In this document: piece after piece, positions 1 to 9,985 of the stretch | Position numbering within the stretch: position 1 is the stretch's first letter | Layout of the letters: the number at the start of each line of letters is the position of its first letter | Source: Ceratotherium simum simum | Lineage: Eukaryota; Chordata; Mammalia; Perissodactyla; Rhinocerotidae | Assembly (NCBI RefSeq): GCF_000283155.1 | Contig: NW_004454177.1 | Coordinates: 1,982,128 to 2,046,127, forward strand | Direction: 5' to 3' | DNA length: 64,000 nucleotides | Position numbers and translations under genes: made by a program | Notes under the pieces: generated by a model | The model's input: the letters and a program-made list of their open reading frames with translations, nothing else | Databases searched by the model: none | What the model was told of the DNA's origin: nothing

Positions 1-1229
1 TGGGAATGGCTAAGATAGATGTCTGTGAAAGAATGAATATTGATGATACATTATGGAAGGCTCAATGAAAGTTGTGAATTCACCAGATGCTTGGAAAGTC
101 AGCAGCTTCTCTTTTATGCATTTCCTTGGCCTAAGCTTGGATGTTTTCCAAGAAGCAGTTACAGAAGCAAGTGGAAGGACCTGATGTGAGTGAGTGTCTG
201 TGCATGTGTATTTGTGTGTGTGTGTAAACTCTAACTTGTTAAAATGAGGAATGTGTGAGCAACTTTCAAATCTTCCTTTAACTGAATGATGAGCTTAGAT
301 TTGATGGGAAATCAAATTAGAGGCTGAAAAAAACCTGGATCCTTACTTCTAAGCAAGCTGGCCTCTAGGCAATCATTTTTACGTGAACCAGGTCCTTACT
401 GCTAAGTTTGCTTAGCAACACGTTTTCTTGATGATGGTTCTCAAAGCAGAGGGAAGTGAATGGAGGTTTGATTAACCACAGGCCATAATGGCTATATCAG
501 TTTCTTTTGTAAGTGAAAGATTGTCTTTGCATATTCATAAGGGGGTGTCTAAGCAGCACTGCTGGAGCTGTCAAGGCCTCTAGGCTGTGTTGGATTAGTA
601 AGTGTATGGGAGGCCTCCCAATGGGTGGCCCTGGGGACATTTTTTCACAATCAAGGAATTCAGATTGTACAGATTTTACTCACTGTAAAAGTTGTTAGGC
701 ATAGAGGGAGGTTATAGAACTTATTTTTCCCATAGATCTTTAAGGGTAGGACAGAAACTCACTGAATAGGTTGAATTCAATACAATCCTGAAGCCTTTGA
801 AATAAACTGTTACTAGGATGGAAAAGCTAAAGGAAATGTAGTAACTGAGAAGTAGGAAAGTCAGTCCAATTATCACAGCAGCTGGGGGTGGGGGCTAATA
901 TATAAATTGGACATTATGTGGGATAAAGGATAAATTTTGTATTTTAGGATCATTCAGATTTTCCTAATAATATACTACTGTAATGAGCTTGGCCAAATGG
1001 GTCTAACCTGTTAAAATGTATCTATATAACAGAGTCAGCTGAATTAGGAAACATAAATATAAGGCTTATATTATTTGTACCAGAGTCAACCAATTGCTCA
1101 AGATAAAGCTTTATTTCGTTTACATATTTTTTAACATTGCTTTTAAATGCAGCATCTCATTTGATCCTCCAAGCAAGTTTAACTAAATAATGGGGTCTGG
1201 GCTAAAGTATTTGCATCCTGTCTTAGAAT
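1..1229. other. Unique sequence, no gene seen
   Basis: AT-rich unique sequence with no recognised coding exon, RNA gene or clear transposon. The only open frame above 60 codons (513-698, plus strand) has no recognisable domain or splice context. A short TG run lies at 212-225. Confidence 0.6.
212..225. repeat. Short (TG)n microsatellite
   Basis: About six uninterrupted TG units follow a looser TG-rich stretch from about 188. It is short and probably of low variability. Confidence 0.7.
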
Positions 1230-1231
1230 TA

Positions 1232-1438
1232 TAGTCATGCGCTGCATAATGACGTTTTGGTCAACGACAGACCGCATATACGACGGTGGTCCCATAGAAT
1301 TAGCACCATATAGCCTAGGTGTGTAGCAGGCTATACCATCTAGGGTTGTGTAAGTACACTCTCTGATGTTCACACAACAACCAAATCTAACGACGCATTA
1401 TTCAGAACGTATCCCTGTCATTAAGCAACACATGACTG
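1232..1438. mobile_element. Tigger-type non-autonomous DNA transposon (MER28-like)
   Basis: A 207-bp element with terminal inverted repeats. The left end reads (t)agtcatgcgctgcataat and the right end is the inverted form ending catgactg. It is flanked by TA at 1230-1231 and 1439-1440, the target duplication expected of Tc1/mariner-class elements. Internal blocks such as gaccgcatatacgac and tataccatctagg are typical of the Tigger3/MER28 group. There is no transposase, so it must have been mobilised in trans by a full-length Tigger and is now a fossil. The exact subfamily name is from memory. Confidence 0.85.
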
Positions 1439-1440
1439 TA

Positions 1441-2720
1441 TAGGCACGGCTAAGCTTAGAATCCCATGCTCTTTCTGTTCAACCACACTGGTTCCTTCTG
1501 AACTTGGCATTGTCTAATTCTACAGTTTTATAAAAGCACGATTATGTCAAAGAGTATTCAATTTTAGAAGCTTGACTCTAGAGAGGTGATCGTAGCTACC
1601 TGTCTAAGAATAAATCAGAAATAGATTTCCACACCACTGCTTCCACTGCAGCCTACATTTCACAAAATCTAGGATTGAGGAACATATTCACAAACATGTT
1701 GCAGGAGACAAATGTGAAGGTAAGAGTTGGATTCTTGCAGCAGCTTTAAAATAATTCCTACTCAGGATGCCCTTAGCTTAGTGAGTACACACGCTGAGTA
1801 GTGAAGGCTTTTCAGAGAGTTGGTTTTGCCTGTGAGCTTCTAGAGACCATTTTTTGATTCCTAAATTCAGCTTACGGGAACCTTTAAACAAATGTATGCT
1901 GCATTATTCTCTTTATTCAATTATGACAGTCTTTCCCCCAGCATTTTAATTAGCACTCATTTACTGAGAATTAAACTGTCATTTTAGTTGAACTCAAAGG
2001 AGTACCCGAGGGACATGCATTCCACAAGATAATAAAAGCACCATATAATTCTGATGCTTCAACAATTTAGACTAGAGCCATGACAAGGCTTTTCCCTCAG
2101 CCATTTCTGCTGGGACATAATCATCACTGTTTAAGAAGGGGAACACCATCATTCCATACCTGAAAATTTGAGGCCTAATCACGTTGGATCAAGAAAATCT
2201 GTTCGATTCCTACTTGATGATATTCAACAGAAAAGTCAAAAGGAAAGATCAGTGATGCTAGGGTTAGACATTTGGCTTCCAACCCAGGTTTTGCCCCATG
2301 ACTGCCGTGTTTTCTAGGACGTATCGGTCCTGGTTTTCCCACAAGTGCGGTGGGTACGGTAATGACTGGTCACCACAGTGGGCTGTGAATGTGGCTTCTC
2401 CGGCTCTCTAGATCTGCTTCACATCTTCAGATCCATGACTTTTTCTTGGCCTCTATACTATAAAATATTTCCTGTCTGAGTGTAGCAGGAACCTCTGTCA
2501 AGGCTATGAGATGAAGAAGTACTATAGAATATCCCATGTTATCTTTGAATAATGCCATTTCCTTTCATTTCTGGAGGTTCAAAACCAGTGGTTTTTTAAG
2601 TCCACTTGAGATGTGGTTCATCTTACCGACTTGCATAGTTTTCGTTTTATCAGCCAAGTGATTCACCAGTTTTGAGACGCTGAATGACCTTAGTTGATTA
2701 CAACAAGCATAATCACAGGA
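1441..2720. other. Unique sequence, no gene seen
   Basis: I see no open frame with family resemblance, no RNA gene and no confidently named repeat. A MIR-like trace may be present around 2260-2330 but is too decayed to call. Confidence 0.55.
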
Positions 2721-2724
2721 CCAC

Positions 2725-2996
2725 AATCAAAATGTACAGACTTCCAGTTATAAGATAAATAAGTTCTAGGAATGTACAGTATGGGGACTGTAGTTAACAA
2801 TACTGGATTGTATATTTGAAAGTTGCTTAGAGAGTAAATATTAAGGTTGTCATCACGAGAGGAAAAATTGTAACTCTGCGTGTAACTATTGTGGGTAATC
2901 GTTTCACAATATATACATATATCAAATCACTATGCTGTATACCTCAAATGAATACAATATTATATGTCAATTGCATCTCAATGAAACTGGAAAAAA
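2725..2996 (+). mobile_element. LINE-1 3' end fragment (mammalian-wide L1M type)
   Basis: Matches the conserved 3' untranslated end of older L1 elements. Recognisable blocks are acttccagttataagat, gtagttaacaatactg, tttcacaatatatac and the closing caattgcatctcaatgaaactgg followed by an A-rich end. Only the 3' tail survives, as is common after incomplete reverse transcription. It is non-coding here, although an open frame at 2891-3073 runs through it by chance. Confidence 0.85.
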
Positions 2997-3024
2997 TCAC
3001 AGGATTGTGGAAGAGAGGCGACCT

Positions 3025-3165
3025 TGGCAATCCAATGGTATCCAGTGTTCCCATTTACAATTGGGAAGACTGAGGGTCAGAGAAATTAGGTGACTTTCCC
3101 AGGGCCAAATAACTTAATTTGTGGGAAATGAAAACTGGAATTCAAGTGTCCTGGTTTCCGTATGT
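3025..3165 (-). mobile_element. MIR SINE fragment
   Basis: The inverted MIR core is visible as cccatttacaattgggaag, gactgagggtcagagaaatta and ggtgactttcccagggcca, the counterpart of a sense-strand 'ctgtaaaatgggg' segment. Heavily mutated, as expected of this ancient tRNA-derived SINE mobilised by L2. Confidence 0.75.
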
Positions 3166-3194
3166 TTGTTTTCTCTATACATGTGGGGCAATAT

Positions 3195-3360
3195 ATTGTA
3201 ACAGGGAAGACCAGGAATTCTGGAGTGCAAATGCCTGGGTGTGAATTCCAGCTCCACCACTTCCTCCTACTGAGGAACTTTAGGAAAATGTCTTAATTTT
3301 CGTGATAGCACTTCTCTCAGTGTCTAACATAGTAAGAGCTCAAAAATATTATCTGTTGTC
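3195..3360 (+). mobile_element. MIR SINE fragment
   Basis: Begins near aattctggagtgcaaatgcc, continues through gtgtgaattccagctccacc, and ends with the MIR 3' motif gtctaacatagtaagagctc. The middle part is missing or highly diverged. Confidence 0.7.
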
Positions 3361-3499
3361 CTTACTACATCTCCCTATTTTCCATGACTCCTCACAGCCA
3401 CCAAAGAGTACGGAGCAGGCATTTGCATTTTGTCTGTCTGTCTCCTATCCCTTATCTTCTGCCATGCTTTGTAGCACCTCTTTGTGCTTTGTAACTAAA

Positions 3500-3605
3500 C
3501 CTCAAAACAACCGTGCAGTGTGAGTGATATCAATCCATCTTTAAGATGAAAAAGATAGGCACAGAGAAATAATTTGTCCAAGGTCCCATAGCCAACAAAT
3601 CAGAA
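3500..3605 (-). mobile_element. MIR SINE fragment
   Basis: Inverted core segments include ggcacagagaaataatttg and ccaaggtcccatagcca, followed by a decayed 5' part. Third MIR relic within 600 bp. Confidence 0.6.
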
Positions 3606-4003
3606 TTCTCTTTGATTACAAAAATCTAGACAACTTCCATATATGTCAGGTTGATTGTCATTTATAGTACTAGGTCTAGACCTTTCAGATGTTGGCTACT
3701 GTCATGGAGTTTTATTTTTGATGAGGGGGCGAGTGTTGTGCATCTTCCCAAAATATGTTTTGGAAGTACATTATATTGTTTTCTGATGAGATGGCTTCAC
3801 CTTTAACCTCTTCCTCTTTAGTAGTAAAGATTAATCTTTTCTTACCTTAGCTTCCCTGAAAGTCAGTTAGGGGAGAAGGAAGTTCAGGAGTCCTCTGAGA
3901 AGGGAGGTGAATATCTAATATAAGTGAGAGTATCTTACTTTTTTGTTTCTTGAGGCTGTGTTTGGCTTTAACAAGAAGTAAGCAAAGAAAAACTCTTCTT
4001 TGA
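3606..4003. other. Unique sequence, no gene seen
   Basis: No recognisable gene or repeat between the MIR cluster and the left target duplication of the ERE element. Confidence 0.55.
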
Positions 4004-4015
4004 AAAATAGACAAG

Positions 4016-4107
4016 GGGGCCGGCCCCGTGTCTTAGCGAATCTTAGCTCAGGGCTGATCTTCCTCACACAAAATAAAATAAAATAAAATAAAATAAAAAA
4101 ATAAAAT
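4016..4107 (+). mobile_element. Internally deleted ERE-type SINE with (AAAAT)n tail
   Basis: The element starts with the ERE head ggggccggccccgtg and jumps directly to the 3' module cttagctcagggctgatcttc, omitting the tRNA-related B box and the middle. The tail is a series of AAAAT units. It is flanked by a 12-base target duplication, aaaatagacaag at 4004-4015 and aaaataggcaag at 4108-4119, with one mismatch. The duplication shows that it inserted in, or was deleted to, this short form between intact flanks. An open frame on the opposite strand (3915-4124) is only a read-through. Confidence 0.85.
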
Positions 4108-4119
4108 AAAATAGGCAAG

Positions 4120-4560
4120 AACAATTTGAAAGAATAAAAAGTAAGAAAATTAATTTTTTCTTCTCACACAATTCTCCAGTAACATTGTTCTGCTCTCATT
4201 GATGGTCTGCCATATTGATGTTCCCCACAAAGAAATATGCCGATGTCCAGAGCTCTTACAAGAGTTTCTGTTAAATCCTCGTTTCCTTTTAGTTCAAGCG
4301 AGTTCTCTGACTTTTGTGCAAGACTTTGAATTTTTCTTGGCAAAGCTAAGGGAAAAAACCCCATCCTGAACAGATGAGCATCTCTCCTGTTCATATCGAT
4401 TTGAGGAAAGGAGCTTCTGAGAAAAGGATTCAAGAGTTTTGATGTCCGCAGATGTGGAATTGCGGGAAGCAGCAAGGACTGAATGATGGTTTATCAGAAG
4501 CCAACCTGAAGCAAGCATCGACTAGTTATTCTCTTGAACACAGTAAAAACAACACTCAAA
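4120..4560. other. Unique sequence, no gene seen
   Basis: Two overlapping open frames of 103 and 74 codons on the minus strand (4164-4518) have no recognised motif. They are probably chance frames. Confidence 0.5.
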
Positions 4561-4564
4561 TCTG

Positions 4565-4700
4565 TCAGTGAGCACTTACTTGTTTTAGGTGTTAGAGAAG
4601 CTTCAATGGACATAACGGCACCTTCGCCCTTAGGAGTTTACCTCTTAGTGAGAAGAAAAGCAGTAAACACGTAAATAAGTCAAAGATTAAACAATAAGGT
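4565..4700 (-). mobile_element. Probable LINE-2 3' end fragment
   Basis: A decayed inverted L2 end: gtgagcacttacttgttttagg, then ccttaggagtttacctctta and a run resembling gcagtaaacacgtaaataag. Weak match, called on the order of motifs. Confidence 0.45.
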
Positions 4701-4729
4701 AAGGTAATTCTACTGCATATTACATAACA

Positions 4730-4800
4730 AGTTGTAGTTCACTAGATGTTTTCTATGTGTTATTTCACTTAATCCTCACAAGGATTAGTTGTGGTTTTCT
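4730..4800 (-). mobile_element. MIR fragment
   Basis: Only the inverted MIR piece around tgttatttcacttaatcct and cacaaggattagtt is recognisable. Confidence 0.5.
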
Positions 4801-4889
4801 AGGTAGGCACCTGGCACTGGGGTGGGAGACATGTTCTCTCTGGCTGTCTCTCTCTTTTCAGTTCCATTCAGTCTGAGCTGGTTGAATCA

Positions 4890-5965
4890 CCCTTTCTTTC
4901 CTATCATGAAGGTAGGAGTCGTCTTCTCTATTTGAGCTCTGTGTCATCCTCTTGTCTCTGTAACTACTCTCTCCCTAGGTGAGTTCTTCCAGTCCAATGA
5001 CTTTACATACATAGTGATATCATGATGCTCCCAGATTTATATCTTCATCCCTAGCCCTCATCTGAGTTCCAGATTCATATATTTAACTATATATAACTAA
5101 CCATAGATAATGCCTTTAATTAGATGCCTCAAAGGAATCTCAATGTTAAGATATCAAAATGGAATTCTTGATTTTCTCCTGATCTCAAACTCTTTCTCAT
5201 TATGCCCAACCTTCCTCCTTCCCAGTCTTACCCCCAAAGAAAAAGGGCATCACCAGCCACTCATGGGCTCAGGCCAGAAACTTAGGAATTACCTTTAATT
5301 TCTGTACTTCTGTCATTCCCAACATCCAGTCTATGAGCAAGTCCTGTTGATTCTACATCTACAATGTTGCTCAAATGATTTTCTCCTCCTCATCTCCTCT
5401 TGCCACCATCCCAGCCCAAGTCATCATTATCCACTGCCCAGGTTACTGCTGTGGCCACCTAACCTATCTCTCTGCAGCCACTTTGCCCTTCCACCCCATC
5501 CCTGACAAGTCATTTCCCAGATAACGTCTAGAGAGATCTTTGAAAAACAACAACAAGGACAACCAAAAAACAAAACCAGCTCATGTGTTTCCCCTGCTTA
5601 AATCTTTTAATGACTTCTAATTCTTCTTAGAAAACATTTAAACTCCTTACCCTACCTTAAACAACATGTGGGATCTGACTCCTGCCCACGTGCTTAACTC
5701 TTCAACCTCATTGCAGGCTCCTGTCCTTCTTGTCACCATTACTCAGCCCTCCCTGGATTTCTGGCACTTTCTAGAACACTCCAAGCTCTTTCCTACCCCA
5801 GGAGCTTTGCGCCTATTGTTTTCTTTCCCTCTCTGGCTCCTAGTCTGGCTGCTCCTCATTCTCTGTGCTTCATTTTAAATTTAATCTTTCCTGGCCACTC
5901 CCTCTCCTTACTTTTTTCTCTATCACCACACCTGGTTAGTTTTCTTCTTAGAACTTACTTTTGTC
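4890..5965 (+). mobile_element. LINE-2 (CR1 clade) relic, reverse-transcriptase C-terminus and 3' region
   Basis: Sense-strand L2. The block ctactctctccctaggtga corresponds to the peptide around TLSLGD in the family. The block cccagatttatatc follows the position of the catalytic YADD box, which here is disrupted by a stop and frameshift. Further along are pieces equivalent to the post-catalytic region (aaaggaatctcaatgttaag, cttaggaattacctttaatt), the segment near cttaaatcttttaatgactt, and aacactccaagctctttcc. A 30-bp CAA-rich stretch near 5548-5580 interrupts it. No open frame survives, so it is a fossil. Confidence 0.8.
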
Positions 5966-6999
5966 TAAAACTGTTTAAATCTGGAAGTGGGGTAGTCCAT
6001 ATGTTTCAGGCCGGTTTTCCAAATTGCTTTGCTTTGAGGTTATATGCTAAGCCATCTACTTGCCTTTTTGTATTGATAGCTCCCATAATAGCATCTCCTA
6101 GAATCCAGCCTTACTCAATTTCTAAGAAGGCTAACTGATTCAACCAAGCTGCGTAGAGGCAAGTTTTCTGTTTGCCAGTCAAAGCTCTTTGTACTTTACT
6201 TAAGCTTCAGTGACTGTGGCGGTTAATGGGTGGGTGGGTTTCAGAATAAGTGACAAAGAATATGTCTGGCGCCTGCCTATGACTGATGCATTTGCCTATC
6301 TATCCGTGTTTTTGGCTAGCTACTATTTGTGCCTCTCTTTTCTCTCTTTAGTATAATGGAAAGAAAACTCTGCTCACCGTCACGTAGGCACACATAAAGA
6401 CTAATGAAGTCTTTGAGCTAGAAAGGCACACTTGCCACCATTTTGAGCAATTCGTTCTGGTTTTGTTCCACAATTATTTTAAACCCACCAGATGCAGCTT
6501 CTCAGAACAAACATTTTGTATTTCTACTTGCTTTCTTTTCTTGCTTATATCATTGTCATCCTTAAGTGCCCGCTTCAGAGTAAACTTTGCTAGAGAGAAA
6601 ATGAATAAGACAAAGGAAGAAAGACATGACATCAAAAGAGGATGGTTAAGTCAGAGAGCAGGAGAGACCAGTATGAACAATCTCTGCTCCTGCCTGTTTT
6701 AATTATCTCCCAGTTTAGTTCAAGGCTAGTTTCCCTGTGGCTGTCATGAGCTATGACTTCAGCTCATGGTATTTGAGTATGTTGAAATTTAATACCACTG
6801 ACATTGTAATGATGCTCAGTATACACACTAATTAAAGCCAGCCAATGACAGCCATGTGAACCCTAAGTGAAGTGGATTAGGCAATGAATCTGATGCCCAA
6901 GAGATAAAGGAGAAGTAGCAAGGAAAACCCAGTGAAAAGCCAAGCTTCACCTAGACATTTTCACACCACTTAAACTGTGAAACTTAGCAAAAATCAATG
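5966..6999. other. Unique sequence, no gene seen
   Basis: Unique AT-rich DNA. The frame at 6463-6702 (79 codons) has no recognisable domain. Confidence 0.55.
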
Positions 7000-7377
7000 A
7001 ATTGATAATCAATCTGAATTTTGTCCTCCCAACATTCATATGTTAAAGCCTTAACCCCCAATGTAACTGTATTTGGGGATAGAGCCTTAAAAAAGGTAAT
7101 TAAGATTAAATGAAGTCATAATAGAGAAGTCCTGATCCACTTATATCTGGTGTCCTTATAAGAAGAGGAGGAGACACCAGGGATGCACGTGCACAGAGAA
7201 AGGGCCATGTGAGAGTGGCCATGTGCTAGCCAAAGAAAGAGGCCTCAGAGGAATCCAACCTTGCCAGCACCTTGATCTTGGACTTCCAGCCTCCAGAAGT
7301 ATGAGAAAACTGTATTTTGTTGTTTAAACCATCCACTCTGGGGTATTTTGTTATGGCAGCTCTAGCAGACTAATACA
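7000..7377 (+). mobile_element. MLT1-like solo LTR (ERVL-MaLR)
   Basis: Shows the ordered landmarks of the MaLR long terminal repeat: caacattcatatgttaaagc, taacccccaatgtaactgt, gtccttataagaagagg, ccatgtgagagtggcc, caccttgatcttggacttcc, agcctccagaagtatgag, and a 3' end at ctagcagactaataca. No internal retroviral sequence flanks it, so it is a solo LTR left by recombination or partial loss. The usual AATAAA position is degraded. No coding capacity. Confidence 0.85.
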
Positions 7378-7434
7378 ATCAGAATAACTCTTATAAGCAT
7401 TAACCAAATAATTATTGGAGTGCAAGATAAATGA

Positions 7435-7525
7435 AAGCAAGGATTCTATCTTATTCACTGTGATATTTGTAACACCTTATAGAATGCCTAGCACATAACT
7501 GGTACTGAATAAATAGCTGACAAAA
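7435..7525 (+). mobile_element. LINE-2 3' end fragment
   Basis: Matches the extreme L2 3' end: gcaaggattctatcttattc, agaatgcctagcacataac and ggtactgaataaatagctga. Confidence 0.65.
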
Positions 7526-7602
7526 TAAAAGAACAAATGAATGCATTTAGACCTATGCCCCACAGCGCCATAATCTCTGTACAATGTAACCACAATTGAG
7601 AT

Positions 7603-7815
7603 TGAAAAGGCAGAGGCTTTGGAGCCAGATAGACTGGTTTAATTCTTTACTACCTGTGACTTTGGGGAAGTTTCATAATCTTTCTGGGCCTTAGTTCCTC
7701 ATCTGTAAATTGGCAATAGTAAATTTTTTATCATTTAGTTGTTGTGAAGATTAGTTGAGGTAATGTGCCTGCTACCTAGTAAACACATGTAAAGTGATAG
7801 TTGCTATGGTGATGA
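7603..7815 (+). mobile_element. MIR SINE, near full length
   Basis: Ordered MIR blocks: ggctttggagccagatagac, ctttctgggccttagttcc, tcatctgtaaattggcaat, gttgtgaagattagttgagg and a 3' end near catgtaaagtgatag. Confidence 0.85.
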
Positions 7816-7834
7816 TGATAAATAGTACATTCAG

Positions 7835-8710
7835 TACTATTTATTGAGCAAGCTCCTTCTATGCACCCAGCATCGTTCTTGGCATTGAGAATAAAATGGG
7901 TAACAAAACATTGTCTTTGCTCATGGGTGCCTTATATTCTAGAGAATAGAGTCAAAAATAACAAGAAACAGTAAAATAATTTCAGAAATTGGTAAGTGCC
8001 ACAAAGAAGATAAAGCAGAATCATTACATTATTCTGTGTATGACAGCATATGTGCAAGGGGTTAGTTGGTGAAAGTCTCTCTGAGAAGGAGATGTCTGAG
8101 GCTGAGTCCTGAATGATGAAATGAAGCCAGTCTAGAGAGTGTCTGGGGGAAGAGCAGTCCAGAGAAAACAGCTGGTACAAAAGCCCTAAGGAGGGAATGA
8201 CCTTAGCACATTCAAGGAACAGAAGGCTGATGTGGCTTCAATGTAGTGAGCAACGTGGAGAGAGGACAAGAGGAAGTCAGACAAATTAGCTGGAGCCAAA
8301 TCATGTAAGGATTTACAGGCCAGGGTGAGAGGTTTGGATGTTTTCTAAATGCAATGGGAGACCACTGTAGGGTTTTAAGCGGGGGTGTGACACGACTTGA
8401 TTTACATGAAAGAAAATGTTCTGCTGCTCTGAGAGGGTGGGTGGTAGAAAGTCATGAGTGGAAGCAGGAGGCTAGTCAGGAGTCCTGTCCAGAGAGCGCT
8501 GGCTTGGACTAACGTGTGGTAGAGATGATAATGGATAGATAGGGATTGCTGTGAAGGCAGATGGGCAGGATCTCTGATGGACTGACTGTGAGCAGAAAAA
8601 GAATGAGAGGAGCAAGTGTAACTCCTATTTCAACTTAAGGAACTGAGTGAGATGGTGCCATTTATTGTGATCAGTGGGGGTAGGGAGAGGAGGGGAGAAT
8701 CAACAGAGAT
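7835..8710 (-). mobile_element. LINE-2 relic, antisense
   Basis: Read on the plus strand it starts with the inverted L2 3' end (tttattgagcaagctccttc, tatgcacccagcatcgttc). It continues with gtcctgaatgatgaaatgaa, aaatcatgtaaggatttaca and gggttttaagcgggggtgtg, reaching gagatggtgccatttattg, which lies in the former ORF2. About 0.87 kb of the 3' part is present and all frames are broken. Confidence 0.85.
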
Positions 8711-9630
8711 TACATCAACCCTGACTTTGTCTCCATTTATTTGGTAGAGTTGATGTGACCTTCATGGCATAGTCGTCAGAAGCCTGTCTCTTGAGAAAAA
8801 TCACAGTATTTCAGATTATCAACTTGATCATTTTTAAGCCTCACACTTTAAGTAGTTGTGTGGAAAATGATCTGGATGAAGCTCTATAACACTGATCATC
8901 TGAAAATATGAATTCTTTATTTTAAAGTGTGACTAAACCTGAATTTCCAACTGGACTAATATTGGTATTGTATAAGTCCTAGATTCAACTCATTTATATT
9001 GGCATGTGATGCCTATGTTATTTCAAAGTCCAAGACTATGTTTTACAAAGATATGCAAAATCAGTTATTTCTAAGGGAGAAAGATCTGAAGAAATCTTAT
9101 TGCAAATAAAAAGTGCACTAGCACACATAATGTTCACAGTAGCATGGGATGGCCAGACAGGAACAGGTTTATCTTGAATATAGCCAAGATATTTCTATTT
9201 CTGCCATTCATGTCGTCATATGTGAGTGACAGAATTATGTACATATTGGATTTTCATACCGTGTCTTCTCCTGGCAAAAGTGTATAAAGAAAGTTCTACA
9301 GGGGTAGTGACTAAAGATATGAGGCATGTTCCAGCTGGATTCAAATAATCATTCCCAACTGATTTTGTAGAACGGAGTGATCTAATGGTTGGCTAAGACT
9401 TGACTATAGCTATGACCTTTTGCCTAGAATACCAGCATGGCTCATTAACACTGACAGAGGACTGCAATTGCCCAAATACTTAAAAAATAGTACATAAACA
9501 AGGACATCTTTATATTTGGGTTTAAAAAAATTTTTTTTTGACCCTTTGCCTGTACTCAAAAAGTTTAAATTTTTCTTTTCCTTAAGACTTAACCAATTAA
9601 AACTATAAAAGCTGTAAAGATCAGGGCAGA
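8711..9630. other. Unique sequence, no gene seen
   Basis: AT-rich unique DNA with no named repeat. The 149-codon minus-strand frame at 9410-9859 crosses into the L2/MIR area, has no recognised domain and is rich in low-complexity codons. Confidence 0.5.
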
Positions 9631-9634
9631 GCAT

Positions 9635-9710
9635 GTTACTCTCTTCTTTTTGTCTATCCCCAGAATTTAGCACAGGAGCCCGAACAGGGTAATGCTCAAG
9701 AAAGGTCAGA
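9635..9710 (+). mobile_element. LINE-2 3' end fragment
   Basis: The block tctatccccagaatttagc, followed by a gap-containing match to the terminal L2 motif around taatgctcaagaaa. Confidence 0.5.
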
Positions 9711-9839
9711 TTCGTGGACAGAGTTTTGGAAAGCCTAGTTAAACAACACAATAACAACAATAAACAGTGTTGCATTGTTATTAGAGAGAAACAGCATGGA
9801 TAGTGTGAAAAAAGATCGGTACAAACCTCACTGGATTTT

Positions 9840-9985
9840 GGTCCAAACACTGCCCCCAACTACCTGTGAGACTTAAGAACAAGCGGCCCTCCCACCCTCT
9901 GCCAAAAAGCTCTGGGTCTTGGTTTCCTCATATGTAAAACTAGGCAGTCACGCCAGTTCCAAGTTCTCTCTAAAATGTCCCATTT
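9840..9985 (+). mobile_element. MIR-like SINE fragment
   Basis: The sequence ggtcttggtttcctcatatg, then ccagttccaagttctctcta, fits the MIR variant that ends 'ggtcccttccagctctaac'. Confidence 0.6.

Noticed and set aside
7000..7377. Part of a retained provirus around the MLT1-like LTR
   Set aside because: No gag, pol or env similarity or second LTR nearby, so it is a solo LTR.
9410..9859. 149-codon minus-strand open frame
   Set aside because: No family resemblance and overlaps a LINE-2 tail and MIR scraps.
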